From: Pseudomonas sp. Os17
GTDB taxonomy: Bacteria > Pseudomonadota > Gammaproteobacteria > Pseudomonadales > Pseudomonadaceae
Length of the DNA stretch: 64,000 nt
Direction of reading: 5' to 3'
Assembly: GCF_001547895.1 (NCBI RefSeq)
Contig: NZ_AP014627.1
Coordinates: 3,537,501 to 3,601,500 of the forward strand
Part shown: positions 1 to 8,563 of the stretch, in pieces
How positions within the stretch are numbered: position 1 is the first letter of the stretch
Layout of the letters: each line of letters starts with the position of its first letter
Program-made: the position numbers and the translations under genes
Notes under the pieces: generated by a model
The model's database searches: none
Told to the model about the DNA's origin: nothing
What the model saw: the letters and a program-made list of their open reading frames with translations, nothing else

Positions 1-566
1 TGCGTGAGCGCAAATTCAGCGACATCGTCGAACAGAAGACCGACTTCAGTTGCGGCGCCGCAGCGCTGGCAACCATCCTGCGTCAGGCCTACTGGCTGGA
101 CGTCAACGAGGAACAAGTGATCAAGGGCATGCTGATGAATTCGGACCAGAAGCTGGTCCAGACTCAGGGCTTCTCGATGCTTGACATGAAACGCTATGCA
201 GAAAGTATCGGCATGCGCGCCAGGGGTTACCGGATTCCTCCGGAAAAGCTCGAGGCGGTGACCATCCCGGTGGTCGTACTGATGGAAATTCGCGGCTACA
301 AACACTTCGTGGTGATGCAGCGGGCCCAGAAAGACTGGGTCTACATCGGTGATCCGGTGCTGGGTCACAAACGCTACACCCATGAAGACTTCGTCAAGGG
401 CTGGAACGGCATCGTCTTTGCCATCATCGGCCCGGGCTATGACAAGGCCAACGCCCTGCTCGACCCGCCCGCCCCGCTGACCGCGAAAAACAAGCTCGAC
501 ACCTTCTACCCAGTCAAAGACGCGGAACTGATGGATTTCGGTTTCATCCAGAGCGACTTCTTCTAA
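1..566 (+). CDS. fapD: FapD, C39-type peptidase-like protein of the functional amyloid operon (5' end missing)
   Basis: The reading frame is open from the left edge, so the N-terminus lies outside the window. The visible part has a papain-like C39 triad: Cys in DFSCGAA (codon at 51-53), His in GYKHF (303-305) and Asp in YIGDP (351-353). C39 domains usually cleave double-glycine leaders. In the fap operon FapD is a periplasmic protease-like protein needed for amyloid export. Identity is set by fapE and fapF following directly on the same strand (51 bp to fapE). The first in-frame GTG inside the window (117) would cut off the catalytic Cys, so it is not the true start. FapA, B and C should lie just upstream. 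Confidence 0.88.
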   Translation, partial: RERKFSDIVEQKTDFSCGAAALATILRQAYWLDVNEEQVIKGMLMNSDQKLVQTQGFSMLDMKRYAESIGMRARGYRIPPEKLEAVTIPVVVLMEIRGYKHFVVMQRAQKDWVYIGDPVLGHKRYTHEDFVKGWNGIVFAIIGPGYDKANALLDPPAPLTAKNKLDTFYPVKDAELMDFGFIQSDFF

Positions 567-617
567 GGGGATCGCGCCACGATAAAAAAGGGGGGCAGGA
601 CGCTCCGGGAGCAGCAG

Positions 618-1358
618 ATGAAGACTACATACTGGCTGGCAGCGGCCTGTCTGGCAGCAGCGCTTCCAGCCCATGCTGGTTTCAAACCCATCGAAGTCCA
701 GGACCAGGAACTCTCGCAATTGCGGGGCCGCTACGTGATGCCGGGACGGATCATCAGTTTCGGCATCGTCATGAGCAGTACCTGGCGCAACGCCAGTGGC
801 GACCTGATCGGCGCCACCAGCACCCTGCAGATTCAACAGTCCACCGTCACCCCGCAATTCTACGTCACCACCATCAACCAGGCCGGCAACGGCAGCACGC
901 CTTCTCAAGGCACCGGCAACGTGATCGGTGGCGCCGGCCTGGGCACCGGCCAGGGCGTGACCCAGGTGGTGCGCGCCGCCGGCGACGGCAACAGCGCCTA
1001 CAACAACGTCAGCATCAATGTCAGCGAAGCCAATCAGGCGCCCGGCCTGAGCAGCAACCCCGGCCAGGCCCTGCTCAGTGGCCAGACCATCACCGGCAGC
1101 AATGCCGCCGGCAGTGTCTCGGTGTCGGCGCTCAATGGCGGGATCCAGATGGCCATTCTGGCCAGCGCCAACCAGGGCGGCACCTTGCAGCAGGTGGGCC
1201 AGGGCAACGTCCTACAGAACACCCGGCTGCTGGGCAACAGCAACCTGGTCAGCAACCTGACCCAGCTCAACGTAGTCCTGCAAAACAACGGTCCCAGCAA
1301 AGGGGCACTGGACTGCAACCTGACCACCCTCAATGGACTACGCAATTTGAAATTCTGA
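618..1358 (+). CDS. fapE: FapE, minor/extracellular subunit of Fap functional amyloid
   Basis: 246 residues starting with a signal peptide ([12 protein letters not shown]...AHA, cleavage near 20). The mature part is rich in Gly, Asn, Gln and Ser and poor in charge from about 80 to 230, with repeated QxGQGN / GNxN-like stretches typical of amyloid-forming secreted proteins. A single Cys lies close to the C-terminus (DCNL). In characterised Fap systems FapE is a minor fibril component that needs FapF for export. It sits between fapD and fapF with short gaps (51 and 47 bp), as expected for one transcript. FapB/FapC paralogy is possible, but position and the C-terminal Cys region favour FapE. Confidence 0.88.
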   Translation: MKTTYWLAAACLAAALPAHAGFKPIEVQDQELSQLRGRYVMPGRIISFGIVMSSTWRNASGDLIGATSTLQIQQSTVTPQFYVTTINQAGNGSTPSQGTGNVIGGAGLGTGQGVTQVVRAAGDGNSAYNNVSINVSEANQAPGLSSNPGQALLSGQTITGSNAAGSVSVSALNGGIQMAILASANQGGTLQQVGQGNVLQNTRLLGNSNLVSNLTQLNVVLQNNGPSKGALDCNLTTLNGLRNLKF

Positions 1359-1405
1359 ACTACGCTTTTTTCGACCATTGGGGTTCACAAGGGACGGTTT
1401 ATTTC

Positions 1406-2707
1406 ATGTATCGATCGGTTTCACTGCGCGCGGTTGTATGTTTGAGCACTCTATTTCCGGCGGCGGCCTTGCAGGCGGCGCCTGATGCGGACGTAGAGAC
1501 CCTGAAACAAGAACTTCTGGAGCTGAAGCAACGTTACGAAGTGCAGCAGAAGGCGCTGGCAGTGCTGGAACAACGGGTACGCCAGGTCGAAGACCAGCCT
1601 GCGGCGCCTCCTCCCAAGCGCCTGGCAAAATCACCCGCCGACCTCAAGGGCAACCAGCAGGTTGCCGGCAGAGGGGCCGCAGCAGCGTCAGGGGGCGCTG
1701 CGGGTGGCGCGAGCTATGGCCAGTCACTCAAGGATGACTCGACGCCGGCGCAGAGCGTGACCAACCTCTACGACGAGGCCAGCGGCTTCTTCGGCGGCGG
1801 CAAGTTCAGCGTTGAAACGGGCATCAGCTACGCCCGCTACGACACCCGTCAACTGACCCTCAACGGCTTTCTGGCCCTGGATTCGATCCTGCTGGGCACC
1901 GTCAACCTGGACCGGATCAAGTCCGACACCTGGACCCTGGACCTGACCGCCCGCTACAACCTGGACAACCGCTGGCAATTCGATATAAACGCGCCGGTTA
2001 TCTATCGCGAGTCGACTTACCAGTCGGGTGGCGCCAACGGCGGCAGCAGCCAATCCATCTCGGAAAGTACCGTCACTCGCGACCCGACTCTGGGTGACGT
2101 CAACGTCGGGGTGGCCTACAAGTTCCTCGACGAGTCCGACTCCCTGCCTGACGCCGTGGTCAGCCTGCGGGTCAAGGCGCCCACCGGCAAGGACCCTTTC
2201 GGTATCAAGTTCATCAATCCGGACCCTGGCAACAACAACCTGGTCGTGCCTGAAAGCCTGCCCACCGGTAATGGTGTCTGGTCGGTGACCCCCGGGATCT
2301 CGCTGGTCAAGACGTTTGACCCGGCGGTGCTGTTCGGCAGCCTGTCCTACACCCACAACCTGGAAGAATCGTTCGGCGACATCAGCTCCAATGCCGGGCA
2401 GAAGATCCCCGGCAAGGTGCAATTGGGCGACAGCTTCCAGATTGGCGCCGGTGTAGCCTTCGCCCTCAACGAAAAAATGAGCATGGCGTTCTCGGTATCG
2501 GATCAGATCCAGAAGAAGAGCAAGATCAAGTACACCGGCCAGGACTGGCAAACGGTGGAGTCCAGCGACGCCAACGCCGCCTACTTCAACGTCGGCATGA
2601 CCATTGCCGCCACCGAACACCTGACCATCGTGCCCAACCTGTCCCTGGGCATGACCCAGGATGCGCCCGACTTCACCTTCAGCCTGAAATTCCCGTACTA
2701 CTTCTGA
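1406..2707 (+). CDS. fapF: FapF, outer-membrane amyloid secretion pore
   Basis: 433 residues. A signal peptide ends near residue 25 (...LQAAPDA). It is followed by a heptad-rich helix (about 30-65, [13 protein letters not shown]...) that fits the trimeric coiled coil of FapF, then a low-complexity Ala/Gly linker (about 75-110). The rest is beta-rich with alternating aromatic/polar strands and ends in PYYF, the usual terminal Phe signal of outer-membrane barrels. FapF is the trimeric barrel that exports FapB, FapC and FapE. This is the last gene of the operon; a strong hairpin follows 15 bp after the stop. Confidence 0.92.
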   Translation: MYRSVSLRAVVCLSTLFPAAALQAAPDADVETLKQELLELKQRYEVQQKALAVLEQRVRQVEDQPAAPPPKRLAKSPADLKGNQQVAGRGAAAASGGAAGGASYGQSLKDDSTPAQSVTNLYDEASGFFGGGKFSVETGISYARYDTRQLTLNGFLALDSILLGTVNLDRIKSDTWTLDLTARYNLDNRWQFDINAPVIYRESTYQSGGANGGSSQSISESTVTRDPTLGDVNVGVAYKFLDESDSLPDAVVSLRVKAPTGKDPFGIKFINPDPGNNNLVVPESLPTGNGVWSVTPGISLVKTFDPAVLFGSLSYTHNLEESFGDISSNAGQKIPGKVQLGDSFQIGAGVAFALNEKMSMAFSVSDQIQKKSKIKYTGQDWQTVESSDANAAYFNVGMTIAATEHLTIVPNLSLGMTQDAPDFTFSLKFPYYF

Positions 2708-2722
2708 TCCACCCAAAACAAC

Positions 2723-2758
2723 AAGGCCCGCGACGATTCCCCAATCGCCGCGGGCCTT
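2723..2758. terminator. Bidirectional hairpin terminator between fapF and the sigma-54 activator gene
   Basis: AAGGCCCGCG-A-CGATT pairs with AATCG-C-CGCGGGCCTT, a near-perfect 16-bp stem with a short C-rich loop. On the minus strand it is followed by TTGTTGTTTT. It lies between two convergent genes and can serve both. Confidence 0.8.
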
Positions 2759-2774
2759 GGCGTTTCTCCCCGCC

Positions 2775-4100
2775 CTAGCGGATCTGATGCTTGTGCAGCA
2801 AACGGTAGAAGGTCGGGCGCGAGATCCCCAGCACCCGCGCCGCAACGCTGAGGTTGTCGCTGTGCCGGTTGAGCACATCGCACAGGGCCTCGCGCTCGGC
2901 GCGGTGCTTGTAGTCCTCCAGGGTGCCCATGGGCAGATCCTGGGCCTGGAGGCTCTGCAGCCCCAGATCGCTGGCCTGAATCTGCCGCCCCTCGGCCAGT
3001 ACCAGGCCCCGGCGCACCCGGTTGGCCAGTTCACGGACATTGCCCGGCCAATCGTGCTTGCCCATGGCCACCAGGGCATCCTCGCTGAAACTGCGGGGCC
3101 GGCGCCCGGTTTCCTGGCTGTAGAAATGGGCAAAGTGACTGGCGAGCATGCCCAGGTCGCCGTGACGCTCGCGCAAGGGTGCGGTGATCACCTGCAACAC
3201 ATTCAGCCGGTAGTACAGGTCCTCACGGAAACGGCCAGCGGCGATCGCCGCCTCCAGATCGACGTGGGTCGCCGCCAGGACGCGCACATCCACTGGAATC
3301 GGCTGGCTGCCGCCAACCCGCTCGATGTGTTTTTCCTGCAGAAAGCGCAACAGATTGGCTTGCAGCTCCAACGGCAAGTCGCCGATCTCATCGAGAAACA
3401 AGGTGCCGCCATGGGCGGCCTCGATCCGCCCGACCTTGCGCTGATGGGCCCCGGTAAAGGCGCCCTTTTCATGGCCGAAGAGCTCGGACTGGATCAGGTG
3501 CTCGGGAATCGCCCCGCAGTTGATCGCCACAAAGGGCTTGTCATGACGCTGGGACTGGCGATGCAGGGTGCGCGCCACCAGTTCCTTGCCGGTGCCGCTC
3601 TCACCGCGGATCAGTACTGGCGACTCGGTGGGCGCCAGTTTGCTCAGCAACTTGCGCAAGTCGCGGATCGGCCGGCTGTCGCCGAGCAACTCGTGCTCGG
3701 GCTGGTCCACATGAATCGAGCCCTGGCCGCGCAGGCGAGCCATGCCAAAGGCCCGGCCCAGGGTGACCTGAACCCGGGATACGTCGAATGGCAGCGTATG
3801 GAAATCGAAAAACCATTCGCAGACGAAGTCACCGACCTTCTGCAGGCGCAGCACTTCCGGACTCAACACCGCAATCCACTCGGTGCCGCTGTGGCTGATC
3901 AGCTCCTTGACCGCCTCCGGGCGCTCCAGGTGAAAGGGCTGCAGGCGCAGCAGGCCGACATCGCAGGAACGCTCGCGGGCCGCTTCAAGGTCACAGCTGT
4001 CGACATCCCAACCTATGGTGCGCAATCCGGGTAACAGGCGGTGACAGTCGTCACAGGGATCGACCACCAGCAGGCGCCGCTGCACAGGAGCTTCGAGCAT
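2775..4100 (-). CDS. Sigma-54-dependent activator with a degenerate (VpsR-like) receiver domain
   Basis: 441 residues in three parts. Residues 8-105 resemble a response-regulator receiver (LLVVDPCDD start), but the phospho-acceptor position reads DVGLLRL, with Arg52 where Asp is expected. Residues 138-370 form the AAA+ domain with Walker A GESGTGKE (167-174), the sigma-54 contact loop GAFTGA (213-218) and Walker B GTLFLDE (232-238). A Fis-type HTH occupies about 415-437. The intact GAFTGA means it should activate sigma-54 RNA polymerase, but not by standard Asp phosphorylation. VpsR- and FleQ-like regulators with such domains often respond to cyclic di-GMP; that is inference. Convergence with fap suggests, but does not prove, a role in matrix production. 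Confidence 0.85.
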   Translation of the reverse strand: MLEAPVQRRLLVVDPCDDCHRLLPGLRTIGWDVDSCDLEAARERSCDVGLLRLQPFHLERPEAVKELISHSGTEWIAVLSPEVLRLQKVGDFVCEWFFDFHTLPFDVSRVQVTLGRAFGMARLRGQGSIHVDQPEHELLGDSRPIRDLRKLLSKLAPTESPVLIRGESGTGKELVARTLHRQSQRHDKPFVAINCGAIPEHLIQSELFGHEKGAFTGAHQRKVGRIEAAHGGTLFLDEIGDLPLELQANLLRFLQEKHIERVGGSQPIPVDVRVLAATHVDLEAAIAAGRFREDLYYRLNVLQVITAPLRERHGDLGMLASHFAHFYSQETGRRPRSFSEDALVAMGKHDWPGNVRELANRVRRGLVLAEGRQIQASDLGLQSLQAQDLPMGTLEDYKHRAEREALCDVLNRHSDNLSVAARVLGISRPTFYRLLHKHQIR

Positions 4101-4454
4101 GAGTATTCCTTGACGCCAAAAGTTCGAAAAAGTTATTAGAAACAGTGGTTTGGCAAACCTGGCTGTAACATTAGCAAGAACTTGACGGCCGAATGTATCG
4201 ATTGCTTATAGCGTCGATTACCAAAAGAACTAAGCGGTCGGCGAACGGGCTCTGCGAGCGACTGATTGTCGCAGTAGTTTTTAAAAAGCGCCGCAACTAA
4301 TGGCCCGCCCACAAGCGTGCAGCACGAAAGTTGTAAAAACTTGTTTTTCGGTGTGACCCGATCCCCACCTCAGTGCATCAGTACACATAACCAGCCGAAC
4401 GGTAAGCCCAACCGACGGCACATCATCTGATTGGGCACACAGAGAGAAGACCCC
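4101..4454. other. Divergent intergenic region, 354 bp
   Basis: Separates the sigma-54 activator (minus) from a small plus-strand gene. It is AT-rich compared with its surroundings. An inverted repeat GGTTT-ggc-AAACC lies at 4147-4159, about 47 bp upstream of the activator start, and could be an operator. I found no convincing sigma-54 (GG-N10-GC) element and no ORF. Confidence 0.5.
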
Positions 4455-4721
4455 ATGAACGCCCCGCTCCGTAGAAACGAAGCACTTTTGATCGCCGACC
4501 GCGCATTCAAGCCTTTTCAATGCGTGGCCTGGGCCCCACAGGACGGGAACGGCGAACTGAGCCTGACCGTCATCGACCGTACCAGCACCCGTATCGGCCA
4601 GACCCGTATTCCCACCAGCGCCTACTCCGATCCGGCCCAGCTCGAAGACCTGCTCAAGCAGGCCCGGGCTGAACTGAGCCAGGAAGGTTATATCCTGCAG
4701 TCCTGGGCCATGCCCAAGTAA
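4455..4721 (+). CDS. Small conserved-type protein of unknown function (88 aa)
   Basis: ATG at 4455 follows an AGAGAGAAGA purine tract at good Shine-Dalgarno distance; an upstream in-frame ATG at 4431 lacks one. The protein has no signal peptide or membrane segment. It has an N-terminal basic stretch, a central beta-like part with alternating hydrophobic residues (ELSLTVIDRT...) and an amphipathic helix near 57-75. I do not recognise the family. It is monocistronic: its own promoter region lies upstream and a clean terminator follows 11 bp after the stop. Confidence that it is a real gene is good because of start, terminator and codon usage; function is unknown. Confidence 0.7.
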   Translation: MNAPLRRNEALLIADRAFKPFQCVAWAPQDGNGELSLTVIDRTSTRIGQTRIPTSAYSDPAQLEDLLKQARAELSQEGYILQSWAMPK

Positions 4722-4732
4722 GGGATGCTGTT

Positions 4733-4760
4733 AACGGATCACCCTACGGGGTGATCCGTT
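4733..4760 (+). terminator. Intrinsic terminator-like hairpin
   Basis: AACGGATCACCC pairs perfectly with GGGTGATCCGTT around a TACG tetraloop: a 12-bp stem just after the 88-residue gene. The downstream sequence (ATTCAAG) is only weakly T-rich. Confidence 0.8.
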
Positions 4761-4974
4761 ATTCAAGACAAACAACTAAGCACGCTATCTATCTCCCCTC
4801 CTCCGACAACTTTCGCGCCCTGCCGCTGGTTGTTTCTGTTGTTATAAACGAGTCACCACGAAGAATGTTTCTGGCAACTAGCCAGCGCACTTAGTGGGCC
4901 TTTGCCAGGTGACCGCGCCCCAGCCCCATCAACGGATCGCTGAAACTGCCCGGCCCGGTCACCAAAGCTTGCGC

Positions 4975-5898
4975 CTAGAGCAGTCCGCCAAAGCGTCGGT
5001 AGTAACTCTCGCCGACATCCGGCAGCGGACCGTCGGCGTTTTCCAGGGCGCTGGCCAGCCATTGCTCGGCCTTGGCCTGGATCAGGCGATAGATATTGCG
5101 GCACAGCTGGCGTGCCGCCCGGCCCTCCCAGTCCCCGGGAAGCAGCTCGTCCGGCAACTGCGGATCACGCAGCAACAGTTTGCGGTACTCATGGATCAGC
5201 AGCAGACGGGCCAGGAAACAGTCGGCCGGCTGCAGTTGCTCCTGCTCGCGCAAGGCCTGCCACAGCGGGCGGAATAACTGGATGAACTCACTGTAATGCG
5301 CCGCCAGCTCATCGATGTTCCAGCTCTCGCGCACTTGCAGGCGCAGGGCCCTGGAACCCAGGACATCCTCGGCCGTGGTGCAAAAGACAATGGTGTCTTC
5401 CTGGGCGCCCAGTTCCTGCAAGGTGGCATTGACGTCGGCGCGATCACTGCGCGGACAGGCCAGCAACAGCGGCGACATCGCGGCAAAACCTTGCCATTCC
5501 AGCTCCTCACGCACCTGCTTGCGCAGCTCCGGTTGCAACTGCGAGAGCATCACCAGGCACCAGGAGCCGTCCCAAGCCGGCACAGCGGCGCTGTACACCC
5601 GCTTGAAGGCCTTGTCGAAACGCCGGCGGCCACTGAGGGTCAGGCTGTAGTAGCTGCGACGCCCGACCTTTTCAGCGCTCAGCCAGCCCTCCTTGCTCAA
5701 ACGGAAGATCGAAGTGCGGATCAGCCGCTCGTTGATCCCCATGGGTTCCAGCAATTGAATCAGGCTACCCAGCCAAACCGTGCCGCCATGGGGCTCGATG
5801 GCATCGCCGTACAAGGTGATGATCAGCGAGCTGGCGCGGATCGGGGTCTGTTCCTGAAAGCGTTTGATCAGATGATTCAGTGGCGCGAGGGACGACAT
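4975..5898 (-). CDS. paaX: PaaX, phenylacetyl-CoA-responsive repressor
   Basis: 307 residues, the usual PaaX length. The frame extends further upstream, but ATG at 5898 (MSSLAPLNHLIKRF) matches PaaX N-termini. The N-terminal winged helix (about 15-90) includes the SLIITLYGD and RTSIFRLSKEGWL segments. The PaaX-like central and C-terminal parts (about 100-290) carry the DGSWCLVML stretch. PaaX is a GntR-related repressor of paa promoters that is released by phenylacetyl-CoA, the product of PaaK. It lies 82 bp downstream of paaY on the same strand, divergent from the catabolic genes. Candidate operators are at 6850 and 13244. Confidence 0.93.
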   Translation of the reverse strand: MSSLAPLNHLIKRFQEQTPIRASSLIITLYGDAIEPHGGTVWLGSLIQLLEPMGINERLIRTSIFRLSKEGWLSAEKVGRRSYYSLTLSGRRRFDKAFKRVYSAAVPAWDGSWCLVMLSQLQPELRKQVREELEWQGFAAMSPLLLACPRSDRADVNATLQELGAQEDTIVFCTTAEDVLGSRALRLQVRESWNIDELAAHYSEFIQLFRPLWQALREQEQLQPADCFLARLLLIHEYRKLLLRDPQLPDELLPGDWEGRAARQLCRNIYRLIQAKAEQWLASALENADGPLPDVGESYYRRFGGLL

Positions 5899-5980
5899 GG
5901 ACGTACCGGAAAAAAAGGAAGAAATATAGCGGGTTTCAAGGGCAAGCAGCGGCCCGAGCCGTTGATTGCCGCGCTTGGCC

Positions 5981-6574
5981 TCAAAGACTGTGCTTGGGGC
6001 GCACCTGGCTGCCGGCAAACCTTGGCCGGTCGGCCTCCACTTGCACCAGTGGCTCACAGACCTGCATCCGTTCCAGGCAGCGTCGGGTCAGGTGCTGATA
6101 TTCGCGGGTGCCGGCCTGTTTCCAGGCCACTTCCTGATCACTCAAGGTACGCGTGACCCGAGCCGGCGCGCCCATCACCAGCGACTGCGGCTCACACGCG
6201 AAGCCGGCCTTGACGAACGCCGCCGCCGAAACGAAGGAGCGCGCCGCGATGACCGCGTTGTCCATCACCACCGCGTTCATGCCCACCAGCGCATCGGCGC
6301 CGATCCGGCAGCCATGCAACACCGCGCCATGGCCGATATGACCGTTGCGCTCGACCACCGTATCGCTGTCGGGAAAGCCGTGCATGACGCAGGTGTCCTG
6401 CAGATTGGCGCCCTCTTCGAGGATGATCCGCCCGAAGTCCCCTCGCAGGCTGGCCAGCGGCCCGACGTAGCAGTGCGGGCCGACGATCACATCACCGATC
6501 AACACCGCCGAAGGATGTACATAAGCACTGGGATCGACCACGGGAGTCAATCCATCGAGGCTGTAACACGTCAT
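5981..6574 (-). CDS. paaY: PaaY, hexapeptide-repeat thioesterase of the phenylacetate pathway
   Basis: 197 residues. A left-handed beta-helix of hexapeptide repeats (about 10-140; [15 protein letters not shown] pattern) carries gamma-carbonic-anhydrase-type zinc ligands His65, His82 and His87. In E. coli PaaY is a thioesterase that removes toxic ring-hydroxylated CoA thioesters when the Paa pathway stalls. It is the first gene of the leftward paaY-paaX pair and diverges from paaF across a 375-bp control region. Length and neighbours make the assignment firm. Confidence 0.93.
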   Translation of the reverse strand: MTCYSLDGLTPVVDPSAYVHPSAVLIGDVIVGPHCYVGPLASLRGDFGRIILEEGANLQDTCVMHGFPDSDTVVERNGHIGHGAVLHGCRIGADALVGMNAVVMDNAVIAARSFVSAAAFVKAGFACEPQSLVMGAPARVTRTLSDQEVAWKQAGTREYQHLTRRCLERMQVCEPLVQVEADRPRFAGSQVRPKHSL

Positions 6575-6949
6575 GCTCTACCCCTGTCCAAACACCAATA
6601 GACCACCGTTGCCGGCGAATGCAGCACCGCAACAGCGCGACGCGACTTAAGCCTATTACAAAACCAACAAAGCCGGCATTTTGTATCAGATTATTCTCGA
6701 CACACAAGAAACCCTGGTCGAGCAGCGCAGCGCCCCTCCTGCACGCCCTGAAAAAGCCCTTAAACAGCACGATCAAGCCAGATCAAGCTCTCCAGCCAGA
6801 CCTCTTGCACGGCAAACAATGAGACACATTAATCAATATCGCTATTGATTTTATGTATCGCTTTGGCGATATACTCGGCCAAAACCGGCTCCCCAGCCGA
6901 TCCAATAATCGAGCCGGCAACCGGCCGCAACCTCCCGAGGAGGTTCACC
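6575..6949. other. paaY-paaF divergent control region
   Basis: 375 bp with no gene. The right part holds the paaF promoter and a PaaX-like operator (listed separately) about 75-110 bp before the paaF ATG, plus the paaF Shine-Dalgarno CGAGGAGG at 6935-6942. The left part is AT-richer and presumably holds the paaY promoter; I could not fix its elements. Confidence 0.55.
6840..6875 (+). promoter_or_regulatory. paaF promoter with PaaX-like operator
   Basis: Candidate -35 TTGATT (6845-6850) and -10 GATATA (6868-6873; overlapping TATACT 6870-6875), spacer 17 bp. The spacer contains TTTATGTATCGCTTT (6850-6864). Against the E. coli PaaX operator consensus as I recall it (WWTRTGATTCGCGWT) it agrees at 12 of 15 positions. 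A repressor bound between -35 and -10 would block RNA polymerase. The core TTTATGTATC recurs at the paaA promoter. Confidence 0.65.
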
Positions 6950-7723
6950 ATGCCTCAACACCTTGCAGTCGACACCCTGAGCGGTGGCGTTCGCCTGATC
7001 ACCCTGCAACGTCCGCAAGCCCTCAACGCCCTGACCACGGCCCTGTTGGCCGAGCTGGCGCAGGCCCTGGCTGCAGCCGAGGCCGACCCGCATACCCAAG
7101 TCGTGGTCCTGACCGGCAACCGCAAGGCGTTCGCCGCCGGCGCCGACCTCAAGGAAATGGCCGAACGCGACCTGACCGGCATCCTCAACGATCCGCGCCA
7201 GTCCAGCTGGGAACAGATCCGCCGCTTCAGCAAGCCGCTGATTGCCGCGGTCAACGGCTTCGCCCTCGGTGGCGGCTGCGAGCTGGCCATGCACGCCGAC
7301 ATCATCATCGCCGGCGAGGACGCACGCTTCGGCCAACCGGAAATCAACCTCGGGATCATGCCCGGCGCCGGCGGCACCCAGCGCCTGCCGCGCACCGTCG
7401 GCAAGTCCCTGGCCATGCAGATGGTGCTCACCGGCGAAGCCATAGATGCCCGGCACGCCCTGCGCGCCGGCCTGGTGAGCGAAGTCACCCAGCCGGAGCT
7501 GGTGGTCGAGCGCGCCCTGCAACTGGCCCGCCTGATCGCCGGCAAGGCGCCACTGGCGCTGCGCCTGGCCAAGGAGGCCTTGCTCAAGGCCATGGACACC
7601 GACCTGGCCAGCGGCCTGCGCCTGGAGCGCCATGCCTTTACCGTGCTGGCCGGCACCCGCGACCGCGAGGAAGGCATCGCCGCATTCCAGGAAAAACGCC
7701 CGGCGCAGTTCTCGGGCCACTGA
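6950..7723 (+). CDS. paaF: PaaF, 2,3-dehydroadipyl-CoA hydratase
   Basis: 257-residue crotonase-fold protein. ATG at 6950 has the Shine-Dalgarno CGAGGAGG 7 bp upstream. It carries the oxyanion-hole segment AAGADLKEM (62-70) and both catalytic glutamates of true enoyl-CoA hydratases: Glu111 (GGGCELAM) and Glu131 (FGQPEINLG). It hydrates 2,3-didehydroadipyl-CoA late in phenylacetate degradation. It is first of the rightward operon paaFGHIJK. The neighbouring paaG lacks the first glutamate, which separates hydratase from isomerase here. Confidence 0.92.
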   Translation: MPQHLAVDTLSGGVRLITLQRPQALNALTTALLAELAQALAAAEADPHTQVVVLTGNRKAFAAGADLKEMAERDLTGILNDPRQSSWEQIRRFSKPLIAAVNGFALGGGCELAMHADIIIAGEDARFGQPEINLGIMPGAGGTQRLPRTVGKSLAMQMVLTGEAIDARHALRAGLVSEVTQPELVVERALQLARLIAGKAPLALRLAKEALLKAMDTDLASGLRLERHAFTVLAGTRDREEGIAAFQEKRPAQFSGH

Positions 7724-7769
7724 GAACAACCCGCACCGTCCCTTTCGACCTGCACAGAGTGTCCCGACC

Positions 7770-8561
7770 ATGAACTTCGCCACCCTCCTGTTCTCCATCG
7801 ACCAGGGCGTCGCCCTCATCAGCCTCAACCGTCCCGAACAGCTCAACAGCTTCACCCCGCAGATGCACGGCGAGCTGCGCAGCGCCCTCAAGCAGGTGCG
7901 CAACAACCCCGAGGTGCGGGTGTTGCTGCTGACCGGCGAAGGCCGCGGCTTCTGCGCCGGGCAGGACCTGGGCGAGCGTAACGTCGACCCCGGCGAGGCG
8001 CCGCCAGATCTGGGGCAATCCATCGAAGCCTTCTACAACCCGCTGGTGCGCGAGTTGCGCGACCTGCCGTTGCCGGTGATCTGCGCGGTCAACGGCGTGG
8101 CCGCCGGCGCCGGAGCCAACCTGCCCCTGGCTTGCGATCTGGTGCTGGCGGCGCGCTCCGCGAGCTTTATCCAGGCGTTCTGCAAGCTCGGGCTGATTCC
8201 CGATTCCGGCGGCACCTGGCTGCTGCCCCGGCTGGTGGGCATGGCCCGGGCCAAGTCCCTGGCCATGCTCGGCAACCGCCTGAGCGCCGAGCAGGCCGAA
8301 CAATGGGGGCTGATCCATCAATGCGTGGACGACGACGCGCTGCGGGACGAAGCCCTGCGCCTGGCCCGCCACCTGGCCAGCCAACCCACCTATGGCCTGG
8401 CCCTGATCAAGCGCAGCCTGAATGCCAGCCTGCACAACAGCTTCGACCAGCAGCTGGATCTGGAGCGCGACCTGCAGCGCCTGGCGGGCCGCAGCGCAGA
8501 CTACCGCGAGGGCGTCAGCGCCTTCCTGGAAAAGCGCAGCCCCGTCTTCAAGGGGTGCTGA
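7770..8561 (+). CDS. paaG: PaaG, 1,2-epoxyphenylacetyl-CoA isomerase
   Basis: 263-residue crotonase-fold protein. It has the CoA/oxyanion segment CAGQDLGE (62-69), but the first hydratase glutamate is replaced (AAGAGANL), while Asp145 in GLIPDSGGT occupies the isomerase catalytic position. PaaG turns the ring epoxide into the seven-membered oxepin-CoA and also shifts double bonds later in the route. It lies 46 bp after paaF and 2 bp before paaH, consistent with coupled translation. Confidence 0.93.
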   Translation: MNFATLLFSIDQGVALISLNRPEQLNSFTPQMHGELRSALKQVRNNPEVRVLLLTGEGRGFCAGQDLGERNVDPGEAPPDLGQSIEAFYNPLVRELRDLPLPVICAVNGVAAGAGANLPLACDLVLAARSASFIQAFCKLGLIPDSGGTWLLPRLVGMARAKSLAMLGNRLSAEQAEQWGLIHQCVDDDALRDEALRLARHLASQPTYGLALIKRSLNASLHNSFDQQLDLERDLQRLAGRSADYREGVSAFLEKRSPVFKGC

Positions 8562-8563
8562 AC

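Noticed and set aside
4101..4200. Possible sigma-54 promoter near TGGCAAACCTGGCTG
   Set aside because: The spacing between GG and GC is 8, not 10, so it does not meet the -24/-12 rule.
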